From positions 2,356,001-2,420,000 of the forward strand of contig OZ241337.1 in assembly GCA_965200435.1 (NCBI GenBank): a stretch of 64,000 bases of DNA, read 5' to 3'. The first letter of the stretch is position 1; every line of letters starts with the position of its first letter. Below the pieces are notes generated by a model. The model saw nothing but the letters and a program-made list of their open reading frames with translations, searched no databases and was not told the origin of the DNA. This DNA is from Bin75 sp965200435 (GTDB lineage: Bacteria; Nitrospirota; Nitrospiria; Nitrospirales; UBA8639). Positions 35,333-44,503 of the stretch are shown here, in pieces. The position numbers were made by a program, and so were the translations under genes.

Positions 35333-36118
35333 TTATTGGGGTGGGATTTCCTGGCCGGTTTTACGACGATAGAGTAATTCCAGGCCCTCCAGGGTCAGCG
35401 ACGGCCGAATTTCCTGAATAGTCCGGGAAACCGGCGCAAGAATCGGGGCAAGGCCGCCGGTGGCGATGACCTTGGACGAGCGGCTAATTTCCTGTTCGAT
35501 CCGGGCGACCAGTGCATCAACCAGACCCGCATATCCGAAGATCAATCCGGATTGGATGCTGCCGGTTGTATCGGTTCCGATGACGCTTTTCGGAAGGGTC
35601 AATTCGACGTTGGGTAGTGTGGCGGTCTGGCTATGAAGCGCGTCGGCTGCGCTTTTGATTCCCGGGGCGATGGCTCCTCCTAAATATCTTCCGTCTTTGG
35701 TGACCGTACACAACGTCGTGGCGGTTCCAAAATCCACAATGATGAGATCCGTCCGGTAGTGCATGAACGCCGCCGCCGCGTTGACCAGGCGGTCGGTCCC
35801 GATTTCCCGGGCATTAGGATAGTCGAGAGTCAACCCGAAGGGAAAATCGGAGGAGACGATGAGTGGGGTATGTTGAAAAAAGGTTTCGACCATGGATTCA
35901 ATCGTCGGGGTCAGGGGAGGGACCACGCTGGAAATAATGGTGCCCGGGATATCTCTGACCGGAATCCCGGCTTCCCGCAGGAGCGACGCGAACACGATGC
36001 CGTATTCGTCGGCGGTTTTCGTATGGTCCGTGGCCAGGCGCCAGGAACTTCGCAGGGTGTGCCGGTCGAACACGCCGCCGACGATTTGGGTGTTTCCGAT
36101 GTCGATTGTCAGAAGCAT
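35333..36118 (-). CDS. coaX: Type III pantothenate kinase
   Basis: 261 residues. CoaX phosphorylates pantothenate in the first step of CoA synthesis and is not feedback-inhibited by CoA. ASKHA-fold motifs: 'LLTIDIGNTQIVGGVFD' (phosphate 1), 'REIGTDRLVNAAAAF', 'LIIVDFGTATTLCTVTKDG' (phosphate 2), 'GGAIAPGIKSAADAL', 'IGTDTTGSIQSGLIFGYAG' and 'VIATGGLAPIL' (adenosine). It is the last gene of the valS-nadC-birA-coaX run with a 3-bp gap to birA; the birA-coaX pairing is common. Confidence 0.95.
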   Translation of the reverse strand: MLLTIDIGNTQIVGGVFDRHTLRSSWRLATDHTKTADEYGIVFASLLREAGIPVRDIPGTIISSVVPPLTPTIESMVETFFQHTPLIVSSDFPFGLTLDYPNAREIGTDRLVNAAAAFMHYRTDLIIVDFGTATTLCTVTKDGRYLGGAIAPGIKSAADALHSQTATLPNVELTLPKSVIGTDTTGSIQSGLIFGYAGLVDALVARIEQEISRSSKVIATGGLAPILAPVSRTIQEIRPSLTLEGLELLYRRKTGQEIPPQ

Positions 36119-36121
36119 GGA

Positions 36122-36943
36122 TTACCGAAGATGGAAAACCTCTCCCGCTCGAATGTCCAGGGTGAGGGGCTTGCCTGCTTGCACGGTGGATATCAGTAAG
36201 GCCCCATCTTTCCCAATGTCGATGGCCGTTCCGTGAATGGTCTCTCCTGCCACACGGGAAAGCCGTACTTCCCGTCCGAGGGTCGAACAGGCTGTCGCAT
36301 ACGATTGTCGCGCATGTTCGAATCGTTCCGATTCCACACAATCATACCAACTTTCCAACCGGTTGAATATATCGGCGATCAGGCTGTTTCGATCATGGCA
36401 TTGCCCGGTTACCTGGTGAAACGAGGTGGCGAGAGAGCGAAGCTCGTCGGGGAAATCGGTTTCCCGGCAATTGACGTTTACCCCGAATCCCACGATGCAC
36501 GTCGAGACTTGCGACCCCTGGCTTGAGCTTTCACATAAGATGCCGCCGATTTTTTTTTCGAGGTACAACAGATCATTGGGCCATTTCAGCGAGATTTCGA
36601 TTCCGCAGGAACGTAGGATGGCTTCAGCAAGGGCGAGCCCCGTGACCAGCGGGATCCAGGAGACGTGACGCGACACGTTCGGATTTTTGAGAATCACGGA
36701 GCAAGCGATATTACGACGCGGGGGTGAGACCCAATGCCGTCCCAGTCGCCCCTTCCCGGCCGTTTGAGTCTCGGCGAGAACGGCGGTTCCATGAACGGCT
36801 CCTGAACCGGCCAGGGTAAAAGCCGTGGCATTGGTCGAAGCGAGTTTCTCATACAGGTGAAGAGAACGGCCCAGACTGCGCGTGGTCAACCGTTGGAGAA
36901 TGGTTTCAGTCTTGAGCCGTGTCGACTGCATGGGATTCGCCAT
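36122..36943 (-). CDS. birA: Biotin--[acetyl-CoA-carboxylase] ligase
   Basis: About 273 residues from the ATG at 36943; an in-frame TTG at 36949 is also possible. The catalytic domain is clear: 'YEKLASTNATAF', the biotinyl-AMP loop 'TAGKGRLGRHWVSPPRRNIACSV' region, 'SLKWPNDLLYLEKKIGGIL' with the Lys that contacts biotin, and the C-terminal SH3-like 'HGTAIDIGKDGALLI'. It attaches biotin to carboxylase carrier protein. The N-terminal helix-turn-helix of repressor-type BirA is absent, so this looks like a monofunctional ligase. Confidence 0.93.
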   Translation of the reverse strand: MANPMQSTRLKTETILQRLTTRSLGRSLHLYEKLASTNATAFTLAGSGAVHGTAVLAETQTAGKGRLGRHWVSPPRRNIACSVILKNPNVSRHVSWIPLVTGLALAEAILRSCGIEISLKWPNDLLYLEKKIGGILCESSSQGSQVSTCIVGFGVNVNCRETDFPDELRSLATSFHQVTGQCHDRNSLIADIFNRLESWYDCVESERFEHARQSYATACSTLGREVRLSRVAGETIHGTAIDIGKDGALLISTVQAGKPLTLDIRAGEVFHLR

Positions 36944-36954
36944 GCTCAATCAGG

Positions 36955-37827
36955 CTATTGAGGGGACACAGGAAGCACGTCCAGACTGATATCGACCGCC
37001 GGTGCGGAATGGGTGAGGGCTCCGATTGAAATGGAATCGACGCCCGTGGCGGCATATTCGCGGACGTTTTCAAGCGTGATGCCGCCCGAGACCTCGGTGT
37101 GCGCTCGTCCTTTGATGAGATCCACCGCTTCCTTGACGAGAGATGGGGGCATGTTGTCCAGGAGCAGCACGTCGGCTCCGCCGTCCAAGGCCTGCGTCAC
37201 GTGCTCAAGGGTCTCGACTTCTACGCAAACCCGGAAATGACGGGAGAGCCGTTCCTTGGCTTTCCGGCAAGCTGCCCGGATCGTTGTGCCTTGGGCTTTC
37301 AGCAGCACCAGGTGATTGTCTTTGATGAGGACCCCGTCGCTCAGCGACATGCGATGGTTGGTCCCGCCGCCGAGGGTGACTGCCCATTTTTCAAGCCGTC
37401 GAAGGCCGGGAATGGTTTTTCGGGTATCGAGGAGAACAGTGGGATAGTGCCGGATCTCGGCGCGGAATCGGGAGGTCAGGGTGGCAATGCCGGAAAGGTG
37501 TTGCAGGAAGTTCAGCGCCACTCGTTCTCCTTCCAAAAGGGCAATGGCCGGTCCTTGAAGGGTGGCGAACGTCTGCCCGGCCGCAAGATCTGTTCCGTCC
37601 TCGAATGTTGTACGCACCACGACAGCAGGGGCCAGGGCCCGGTACACGGCGTGGAGAACCGTGACACCGGCAAGGGTCAGGTTCTGCTTGGCCACCACGT
37701 TGGCTTGCGCATGGAGGGCCGGATCCAGGAGCGCGCGCGTGGTGATGTCGCCGTGTGGCGCGTCTTCTTTCAAGGCCGCCTTGATCAGCGATTCGAGTTC
37801 AAACGGAGGCAGGGGAGTGGGTGACAT
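36955..37827 (-). CDS. nadC: Nicotinate-nucleotide pyrophosphorylase (quinolinate phosphoribosyltransferase)
   Basis: 290 residues. NadC makes nicotinate mononucleotide from quinolinate and PRPP in de novo NAD synthesis. Signatures: 'LKEDAPHGDITTRALLD' at the N-terminus, 'GERVALNFLQHLSGIATLT', 'LDTRKTIPGLRRLEKWAV', 'GGGTNHRMSLSDGVLIKDNH', 'VEVETLEHVTQAL', 'LLLDNMPP' and 'VSGGITLENVREYAATGVD'. Lies 6 bp after valS and 11 bp before the birA ATG, in a tight operon. Confidence 0.96.
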   Translation of the reverse strand: MSPTPLPPFELESLIKAALKEDAPHGDITTRALLDPALHAQANVVAKQNLTLAGVTVLHAVYRALAPAVVVRTTFEDGTDLAAGQTFATLQGPAIALLEGERVALNFLQHLSGIATLTSRFRAEIRHYPTVLLDTRKTIPGLRRLEKWAVTLGGGTNHRMSLSDGVLIKDNHLVLLKAQGTTIRAACRKAKERLSRHFRVCVEVETLEHVTQALDGGADVLLLDNMPPSLVKEAVDLIKGRAHTEVSGGITLENVREYAATGVDSISIGALTHSAPAVDISLDVLPVSPQ

Positions 37828-37833
37828 GGGACT

Positions 37834-40578
37834 TCACGACACCATTTTTCGGAGTTGCTGTTCGCTGCTGGCCAAAAGCGAGAGTTCCGCGGTCAGCAGG
37901 GCCAGACGATCTTTTGACTCTTGAACCACCTCGGGCGAAGCCTTGGCCGCAAAGTCCGTGGACGCCAGGCGTCCGTGGAGGCGCGCGGCTTCTTTCTGTT
38001 TGGTTGCTGATTGTTTGTTGATGCGTCCCAAGGCTTTGTTGAGGTCCACCTCGCCCTCAATCGTGAGGCCGACCGTGAAACTTCCCACCGCGAGATGCAG
38101 GAGGCGACCGGCCGGCCACGTGTCCTGACCGGCAATGGAGACTGTTCCGCGACAGAGGTGCGCGATATGATGTTGGGCTTTGTTCAAACTTGCGACCGCT
38201 TCCGGATTTTTTGCCGTGACCAGGACCGTCAGGGCTTGGGATGGTCCGTAATCCATGAGGGCACGCCCGGTTCGGACCGTAGTGACGATCTGCTCGATGA
38301 TAGCGAAGGTCTGCTCCGCTTCGGGGTTCTCCCATTCATTGGTCGCAACCGGAAAGGCTTGGCATACAAGGCTGTCGCCCTGGTGTGGCATCGTTTGCCA
38401 GATTTCTTCGGTTAAAAACGGCATAAAGGGATGGAGCAGGCGTTGGAGGTGTTCGAACGTTTGCAAGAGCGTGGCTCGCGTTGACCGGGCGGCGGGCGAA
38501 TCCCCGTTTTGCAGCGCCGGCTTGATGAGTTCCAGATACCAATCGCAGTATTCGTGCCAGATATGCTGGTAGAGTTGCCCCGCAGCCTGATCAAACCGGT
38601 ATTCTTCGAGCCGGGTCGTCACGGTACTGGTGACGTGGTTGAGACGGCTCAAGATCCATTGATCCACGAATGGCCTGTCGGCACAAGGCCGCGATTCAGC
38701 CGGGCCGTCCGCGTGCATCAGGATGAAACGGGCGGCGTTCCAGATCTTGTTGGCAAAGTTGCGATAGCCTTCGATCCGGTTTTCAGACAGTTTGATGTCA
38801 CGACCAGGCGAAGCCATTGAGGCCAGGGTAAAGCGCAGGGCGTCGGTCCCGTATTGCGACATCTTAATCAGGGGATCGATGACGTTCCCCTTGGACTTGC
38901 TCATTTTTTCGCCTTCGGCGTCTCGCACCAGGGCGTGAATGTAGACGTCACGGAACGGCGGTTTGCCTGTAAACTTGAGGCCCATCATGATCATGCGTGC
39001 CACCCAGAAGAACAGGATGTCTAATCCCGTGACCAACGTGGACGTCGGGTAATAGGTTTCGAGATCCTTGGTCTTCGCAGGCCACCCCAAGGTGGAAAAG
39101 GGCCAGAGGGCCGATGAAAACCACGTGTCGAGCACATCGGGGTCCTGTATGAACTGACCCTGCTGACAGATGGCGCAGGTGTCCGGCGCAATCTCGGAGA
39201 CTATGGGGGTGGCGTGTGAGGGTACCAGGTGGCTGCCTCCGTTTTCGAGAATCCTGCGGGCTTCGGGACAGCACGTGGTACAATACCACGCCGGGATGCG
39301 GTGCCCCCACCAGATTTGCCGGGAAATGCACCAGTCTTTGATTTCCCGCATCCAACCCAAATAATTGTTCGACCATTCTTCCGGAATAATGCGGATGTGC
39401 CCCTGTTCCACCGCCGCTATCGCCGGGTCGGCCAGCGGTTGAATTTTGACGAACCATTGAGGTGAGAGGAATGGCTCCACAACGGTTTTGCAGCGATAGC
39501 ACTTGCCTAGAGCCATTTGGTGCTCTTCGATCCTGATCAGGAGTTCCCGGTGCTTCAGCGCATCAACGACAATGGGACGGGCCTTGGTTGCCGAAAGGTT
39601 GGCAATGATGTCCAGGAGATCCGGCTCGACGCCTGCCTCCCTGAGCGCACCGGGATTCAAGAGGCCCTGATGGGTCAGCAGCGCAATGCGGGGAAGTTGG
39701 TGCCGTTCACCCGCCTCAAAATCATTGAAGTCATGGGCAGGGGTGATTTTGACCGCGCCGCTTCCGAACTCTCGATCGACCAGGATCGGATCGCCCACAA
39801 TCGGAACGGCCCGGTTGGTGAGCGGCAGCTTGATAAATTTTCCTATGTGCCGGTTGTATCGGGGGTCCTCGGGATGCACGGCTACCGCGGTATCGCCGAG
39901 CAACGTCTCCGGTCTCGTGGTGGCGATGACGAGGGATGCGTTGTCGTCATCGGCCAGCGGATACGCAACGTGGTACATGGTGCCGTGGATAGGCTCGTGC
40001 TCGACCTCAACGTCGGAAAGAGCCGTGAGACAGCGTGGGCACCAATTGATCAACCGTTGTCCGCGATAAATGAGGCCTTCCCGATGCAGGCGAATGAAGA
40101 CTTCCCTGACGGCTTCGGACAACCCGTTATCCATGGTAAAACGCAGGCGAGACCAATCGCAGGAAGCTCCGAGCCGTTTCAGTTGATCGAGGATCGTATG
40201 GCCGGATTGATGGTTCCATGACCAGACCCGTTCAATGAATGCGTCGCGGCCGAGTTCCTCTCGCTTGGAGCCTTCCCCCAAAAGCTGACGTTCCACGACG
40301 TTTTGCGTGGCGATGCCGGCGTGGTCGGTTCCCGGAAGCCAGAGGGTATTCCGGCCTTGCATGCGACGCCAGCGAATCAGAATGTCTTGCAGCGTGTTGT
40401 TTAACGCGTGGCCGATGTGCAGGGAGCCTGTGACGTTGGGAGGTGGAATGACAATCGTATACGGTTGCCCCGTCGAGTCGGCCGTGGCGTCGAAGTATCC
40501 CCGGTCGATCCAATACTGGCTCCACCGGGCCTCAACGGTTTGAGGTTCATAGGTTTTATTGAGTTGCAGGGACGCCAT
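37834..40578 (-). CDS. valS: Valyl-tRNA synthetase
   Basis: About 914 residues from the ATG at 40578, where the conserved 'LNKTYEPQTVEARWSQYW' follows; the frame opens upstream into the IS flank, which is not coding. Class I motifs are intact: 'NVTGSLHIGHALNNTLQD' (HIGH) and 'GEKMSKSKGNVIDPL' (KMSKS). The editing domain has 'TTRPETLLGDTAVAVHP'. The C-terminal coiled-coil arm is present ('RINKQSATKQKEAARLHGRL'). First gene of valS-nadC-birA-coaX. The IS copy at 40644-41725 begins 65 bp upstream of the ATG, so the present promoter must lie in those 65 bp, in the IS, or be read through it. Confidence 0.97.
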   Translation of the reverse strand: MASLQLNKTYEPQTVEARWSQYWIDRGYFDATADSTGQPYTIVIPPPNVTGSLHIGHALNNTLQDILIRWRRMQGRNTLWLPGTDHAGIATQNVVERQLLGEGSKREELGRDAFIERVWSWNHQSGHTILDQLKRLGASCDWSRLRFTMDNGLSEAVREVFIRLHREGLIYRGQRLINWCPRCLTALSDVEVEHEPIHGTMYHVAYPLADDDNASLVIATTRPETLLGDTAVAVHPEDPRYNRHIGKFIKLPLTNRAVPIVGDPILVDREFGSGAVKITPAHDFNDFEAGERHQLPRIALLTHQGLLNPGALREAGVEPDLLDIIANLSATKARPIVVDALKHRELLIRIEEHQMALGKCYRCKTVVEPFLSPQWFVKIQPLADPAIAAVEQGHIRIIPEEWSNNYLGWMREIKDWCISRQIWWGHRIPAWYCTTCCPEARRILENGGSHLVPSHATPIVSEIAPDTCAICQQGQFIQDPDVLDTWFSSALWPFSTLGWPAKTKDLETYYPTSTLVTGLDILFFWVARMIMMGLKFTGKPPFRDVYIHALVRDAEGEKMSKSKGNVIDPLIKMSQYGTDALRFTLASMASPGRDIKLSENRIEGYRNFANKIWNAARFILMHADGPAESRPCADRPFVDQWILSRLNHVTSTVTTRLEEYRFDQAAGQLYQHIWHEYCDWYLELIKPALQNGDSPAARSTRATLLQTFEHLQRLLHPFMPFLTEEIWQTMPHQGDSLVCQAFPVATNEWENPEAEQTFAIIEQIVTTVRTGRALMDYGPSQALTVLVTAKNPEAVASLNKAQHHIAHLCRGTVSIAGQDTWPAGRLLHLAVGSFTVGLTIEGEVDLNKALGRINKQSATKQKEAARLHGRLASTDFAAKASPEVVQESKDRLALLTAELSLLASSEQQLRKMVS

Positions 40579-40638
40579 ACGGATGACACTCGTGCTGATA
40601 AAGCGAAAAATCTTAGCATGGGGGATAGCCCCTCGCAA

Positions 40639-40643
40639 GCAAA
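40639..40643. repeat. 5-bp target-site duplication (GCAAA), left
   Basis: GCAAA directly precedes the IS left end and recurs at 41726-41730 directly after the right end, marking the insertion site of copy 2. Confidence 0.8.
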
Positions 40644-41676
40644 TGTATGGGGCCACCACATTTGGCACTCGGGTTGGTGGTGAATCAGGGATTGTACCGG
40701 AGATTGCCGCCCAAGGCTATGGTGGGGCAACACGGTATTGTAGGCCAGCAACCAATCGGCCAGTTTGCGGTTAAAGGCCGCCAAATCGTCGAACAGCAGA
40801 TCCTCGTGGTAGTCCACGAAGGTCTCTTGCAGGGTGCGATTGAACCGTTCCGCATGAGCGTTCATTTTCGGGGATCGGGGATACGTCCACCAGTGGGTGA
40901 TGCCGCGTTCATCGAGCCGGTGCTGGAAATGCCCCTGGAACTCCGGGCCGTTATCGGAGAGGAGGACCCGGGGTGGGGCCGGGAGCAACGCACAGAGTGC
41001 ATCGAGGGCGTGGGTGGCATGGCGGCTGGAGGCGGTGGCGGTGGCCACAGCGAAGGCGAAGCGACTGCAGGGATCGATGAAGGTGAATAGGTAGCGGCGG
41101 AGTCCGGCGTGGAGCCGCACAACGGGATCGCCGGCCAAGACCGCCAGGGGCTGGGCGGGGCCGGGGCGGGCGGGATTTCCGGCGCCGTGTCCGGGGTTTG
41201 GGCCGGCCCCGGGCATCCAGGCGGCTCGGCGTGTGCCGCATCCGGTCCGGGGCGCGGGCGATCAGGCGCCCGATGGTGGAGACCCTGGGGAGGGCTAGCC
41301 CGTGCTGCGCACACCACGGCCGCAGTAGGACGTGCAGCTTGGCCTTCCCACGGTTGGGATACGTGGTGCGTAGCCGCCGGATCGCTTGGCTCAGGGCGGG
41401 TGGCCACGTGGCCTGCCGCCGCCGGTGGGGGGCCCTAGAGCGGACGGCCAACGCCTGCGGGTCCCCGCCAGCCTGAGTGAGCGCCCGCTGCCAGCGATAA
41501 AGCGTCCGGCGGCTGACGCCAAAGGCCTCCCCCGTCGCGGCTAGGCCATGCCGGGCGCAAAAGTGCAGAATCTTGAGTCGGTGATGGGCTTCGTGGGGTA
41601 TCATGTCCCAACGATGCCCGAATTGCGTTAGTCGATAAAACCCCCTGATGCGATAGCCGACATGGTGGATTTGCAT
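40644..41676 (-). pseudogene. Frameshifted IS481-like DDE transposase (copy 2)
   Basis: Start at the ATG at 41676 with the same AGGAGGAGAGGCC leader as copy 1. The N-terminal helix-turn-helix part is intact. Near 41155 a 5-base CTGGG unit present twice in copy 1 occurs once, shifting the frame after 'RPPRPRPAP'. The catalytic core (RRYLFTFIDP, LLSDNGPEF, MNAHAERFNRTL) continues in another frame to the element tip and beyond it into the valS leader, without a stop inside the IS. The defect differs from that of copy 1, so each copy preserves what the other has lost. Confidence 0.85.
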
Positions 41677-41725
41677 GGCCTCTCCTCCTGTGTCGAGGAG
41701 TGCCAAAGGTTTCTGAACTTATACA
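40644..41725 (-). mobile_element. IS481-like insertion sequence, copy 2 (1082 bp)
   Basis: Nearly identical to copy 1 (2592-3677), with the same TGTATGGGG... left end and TGTATAAGTTCAGAAACC right end (inverted). The matching GCAAA flanks (40639-40643, 41726-41730) point to a fairly recent transposition. The element is oriented so that its transposase reads toward valS. Confidence 0.93.
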
Positions 41726-41730
41726 GCAAA
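41726..41730. repeat. 5-bp target-site duplication (GCAAA), right
   Basis: Partner of 40639-40643. Confidence 0.8.
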
Positions 41731-41839
41731 GGCCGGCTTGTGTTCACGAGAACGAATATGATAGAACTCCCCCACGATTTGCTTGGTGATTCTACTGAAT
41801 ACTTGATAGCCACGGCTACGCAGGTAGGGGGACATTCTG

Positions 41840-41950
41840 ATGCCCAGAGGACGAGAAAAGGATCGAGAGCTTCGTCGCAAACACCGAAAAAATCAACGAC
41901 GCATGAAGGCTCTCGAACAAGCACAGCGCAAAGCCGGCTCCAAAAAATAA
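41840..41950 (+). CDS. Very small basic protein (36 residues)
   Basis: ATG at 41840 with AGGGGG eight bases upstream; stop TAA at 41948-41950. The product starts 'MPRGREKDRELRRKHRKNQR' and ends 'RKAGSKK', so it is extremely basic, Lys/Arg-rich and probably helical. Such composition is typical of small ribosome- or RNA-associated proteins, but I cannot name a family. It lies between the IS target site and a HAD hydrolase on the same strand and may share that gene's transcript. The alternative frames over this region lack ribosome binding sites and look like chance. Confidence 0.55.
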   Translation: MPRGREKDRELRRKHRKNQRRMKALEQAQRKAGSKK

Positions 41951-42037
41951 ACCCCCACGTTTCTATCTTTTGCCGTGGCCTTCCCTCATCGGGGCAGGGA
42001 CGTGCCTGCCCTTTCTTTATTGACCAATCCTTTCGAC

Positions 42038-42760
42038 ATGCCGGTATCGCGCGTAAAGGTTGTGTTTTTCGATGCCGTGGGAACCCTGTTTCACGTGAAG
42101 CGGTCCGTGGGGGAAGTCTATCTTCAGTATGCTGAAAAGTATGGCGTGCCGCGTTCGGTGGATATGGTGACCAAGGTCAACCAGGCGTTCAAGGACGCCT
42201 TTCGCCAGGCCCCGCCACCGATCTTTGCCGTGGAGCAACCGGAGAAGTTAAAGCAATGCGAAAGACTCTGGTGGTTTGACATCGTACACGCGGTGTTCTA
42301 CCGCGTTGGAATGTTTGACGGGTTTGACGACTACTTCGATGAAGTCTATGAGGCCTTCAGCAGGGCAGAGGCGTGGGAAATCTATTCTGAAGTACCGGAG
42401 GTCCTTCGGCACTTGCGCGCGCAAGGCTATGAGCTTGGGGTTATCTCCAACTTCGACACGCGGTTTTTTGAAATTTTCCGAGCGTTGAGATTGGAGCCCT
42501 TTTTCGATTCCATCACGATTTCCAGCCTCGCCGGGTCAGCCAAACCTGCCCGGAAGATTTTTCAACATGCCTTGGCCCAACACGTGGTCGAGCCGGAAGA
42601 GGCCATGCACGTGGGGGATGATCCCAGGGAAGACTTTGAGGGGGCCACCCAAGCCGGCTTGTCGGGAGTCCTCCTCGACCGGGACGGGACAATGGCAGAT
42701 GGTCTAACGCCCTGCATTGCAGATCTCGGGGCATTGCCCGGTATGCTCGGAGGGTCATAA
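42038..42760 (+). CDS. HAD-superfamily hydrolase (HDHD3/YjjG-like)
   Basis: About 240 residues from the ATG at 42038; the open frame extends to 41975 but the family starts near 'VKVVFFDAVGTLFHVKRSV'. The nucleophile Asp is in 'FFDAVGTLF'. The canonical second Asp is replaced by Val, as in several HDHD3-type proteins. Other HAD motifs are present: 'LGVISNFDTRFFEIF' (motif II), 'ISSLAGSAKPARKIF' (motif III Lys) and 'AMHVGDDPREDFEGATQAG' (motif IV). An alpha-helical cap lies between motifs I and II. The substrate is unknown, probably a phosphorylated small molecule. Confidence 0.85.
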   Translation: MPVSRVKVVFFDAVGTLFHVKRSVGEVYLQYAEKYGVPRSVDMVTKVNQAFKDAFRQAPPPIFAVEQPEKLKQCERLWWFDIVHAVFYRVGMFDGFDDYFDEVYEAFSRAEAWEIYSEVPEVLRHLRAQGYELGVISNFDTRFFEIFRALRLEPFFDSITISSLAGSAKPARKIFQHALAQHVVEPEEAMHVGDDPREDFEGATQAGLSGVLLDRDGTMADGLTPCIADLGALPGMLGGS

Positions 42761-42861
42761 CGCGGCATCAGTGTGGTTTAATGCGCCATCGCCTGCGAGG
42801 AGTTTTCAAAGCGTGGGGGTACAGACCAAAAAGGGGGCCACTTGCGTACAGCGCGGCTTCT

Positions 42862-44082
42862 TTAATTCAGGGTTTTGCCTTTTTGAGCCAAGGCGTTGGC
42901 CTCTAGAAGGAAATAAATTCTGTGCATGTGTGTGGGAAAGCGATACACCCCACGTTCTCCGTCCTGGACGGGTACAATTCCCCCAAGGGTCTTCATTCGT
43001 TTCAGAAAATGATCCAGCACCGTTCTTTCTGTTGCCGTTAACGTTTCCAAAGACAGCAATTTTTTTCTGGGAAACTTGATACCAATAGTATTGTCATCTT
43101 TGGCTATTTTTCTCAGAATCGAATGATACCGGTTGCTTCGTAGTGCCCGAATCACTTCTTTTTGTATGAAACGTGTCCCAACGGAATACGCGGCATCAAT
43201 AACCCCTTCAAACAGATCATGATGATCTATGGCGTTGTTTTCTGCATTTCGCCAGACGGAATCGCCTATTTCATGGGCGAGCGTCGGAAGACCACCGCAA
43301 TATTCGGCAAGCAATTTTCCGGTGTCTCTTTCTATTCTGACGTTGCGCTTGCGAAAAGCGTTGACAAAAAAATTCTGACTGTCTGCTTTCTCCCGTGGTT
43401 CGATTTGTATCATGGGTCTGAAAATTCTTCCAACTGACGGATTGCTCTCCATCATCGTGTCCAGACGTTCTTCCAGACCAACAAAAATAAGACACACGGG
43501 AACTTCCATTCTGCTTGTTGCGACGCTGTCCATCATGCTTTTCAGCCAATGGGCAAAACGAGAATTTCCTGCCAATCTGTTTATATCATCAAGGATCAGG
43601 AAGAGAACCTTTCTGTCCTCGCCGGCTTCTTTGATGATTTGGTTGAGTGATTCAGCGAAATTGTTTGTTGTGGCAACCAACTCCTTGTTGGATATCTCCA
43701 GTTGTATCTCGACTCCGAACAACCCGATTTGTCTGACTTTGTCCCCAAACAGGCGCAGGAGGTTTTTCCCCCATGACTTGCTTTGATTATCTTTTAACAG
43801 GCTCAAATGGGTTTCTCTAACCATGTCCTCCAATTTGTTAACGCCGCCAAGATGAACATGTGCGTAGGGGGCTTTTTCGTCGCGCTCTGCCAAAAAGCCG
43901 ACAAATGAAGCAAGGGAACTTTTGCCTATGCCCCGCTCTCCTGAAATCCAACCGATCTGCATCGTGCCTTGCGCTGCTTTGCGAACGGTTGAGAGAAGAT
44001 TCTCAATTTGGGGTTTCCTGCCCGTAAAGAAATCCGCATTGACGGGCTGGTTTGGTGTGAAAGGGCTGTGTTCCGGATTCAT
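42862..44082 (-). CDS. AAA/STAND-type ATPase (Orc/AAA_16-like)
   Basis: About 406 residues from the ATG at 44082. 'NADFFTGRKPQIENLLSTV' followed by Walker A 'ISGERGIGKSSLASFVG' and Walker B 'VLFLILDDINRLAGN' define the P-loop core. 'VPVCLIFVGLEERLDTMM' is the sensor-like strand. The C-terminal ~120 residues look like winged-helix sequence ('ATERTVLDHFLKRMKTLG', 'RGVYRFPTHMHRIYFLL'). This architecture is common in stand-alone ATPases linked to mobile elements or defence, but no partner nuclease or effector is adjacent. The base composition is clearly more AT-rich than in flanking genes, and a miniature IS derivative lies just upstream, so horizontal acquisition is likely. Confidence 0.7.
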   Translation of the reverse strand: MNPEHSPFTPNQPVNADFFTGRKPQIENLLSTVRKAAQGTMQIGWISGERGIGKSSLASFVGFLAERDEKAPYAHVHLGGVNKLEDMVRETHLSLLKDNQSKSWGKNLLRLFGDKVRQIGLFGVEIQLEISNKELVATTNNFAESLNQIIKEAGEDRKVLFLILDDINRLAGNSRFAHWLKSMMDSVATSRMEVPVCLIFVGLEERLDTMMESNPSVGRIFRPMIQIEPREKADSQNFFVNAFRKRNVRIERDTGKLLAEYCGGLPTLAHEIGDSVWRNAENNAIDHHDLFEGVIDAAYSVGTRFIQKEVIRALRSNRYHSILRKIAKDDNTIGIKFPRKKLLSLETLTATERTVLDHFLKRMKTLGGIVPVQDGERGVYRFPTHMHRIYFLLEANALAQKGKTLN

Positions 44083-44156
44083 GGCGAAATTTCTGCAAAC
44101 GGGATAATAGAGGGTAGGCACAATATACATAAATAGTAAGTTGGCAGCCAATCATA

Positions 44157-44503
44157 TGTATAGGTCCACCACCTTTGGCACTCGGGTTGATGGTGAAGGA
44201 GGAATTGTACCGGAAAGTGGCGGCCCAGCCCCCCCCTCTTTTGTCGCGGCGCCATCTCATGGCGCTTCTTAGACAACGGCCCCTCCAAGAGCCGCATAAG
44301 ATGCGGCAGCGACACATGCGGAGCGGCCGACCCTGGATCCCCGATGACACATGTCGGGGAGGACCGCAGAAAATTGCAGGGCGGCTTAGCGGAGCGTCAT
44401 CCGACAACAGGCTGGGGCGTCACGGGACGCCGGTGCGGCGACCCCGACCTCTGGCGGCCCTCCTCCAGCTTCGAGGAATGCCAAAGGTTTCTGAACTTAT
44501 ACA
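44157..44503. mobile_element. Miniature (347 bp) derivative of the IS481-like element carrying MITE-2
   Basis: The left tip TGTATAGGTCCACCACC and TTTGGCACTCGGGTTGATGG match the IS left end. The right tip, TCGAGGAATGCCAAAGG then TTTCTGAACTTATACA, matches the IS right end. The transposase is gone. The interior holds a MITE-2 copy (44239-44314), a CCCCGATGACA...TGTCGGGGA hairpin (44334-44362) and unrelated sequence. A second, partly destroyed copy of the same left-end/MITE-2 arrangement lies at 58130-58300. It lies between the AAA ATPase and the NHL gene. Confidence 0.8.
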
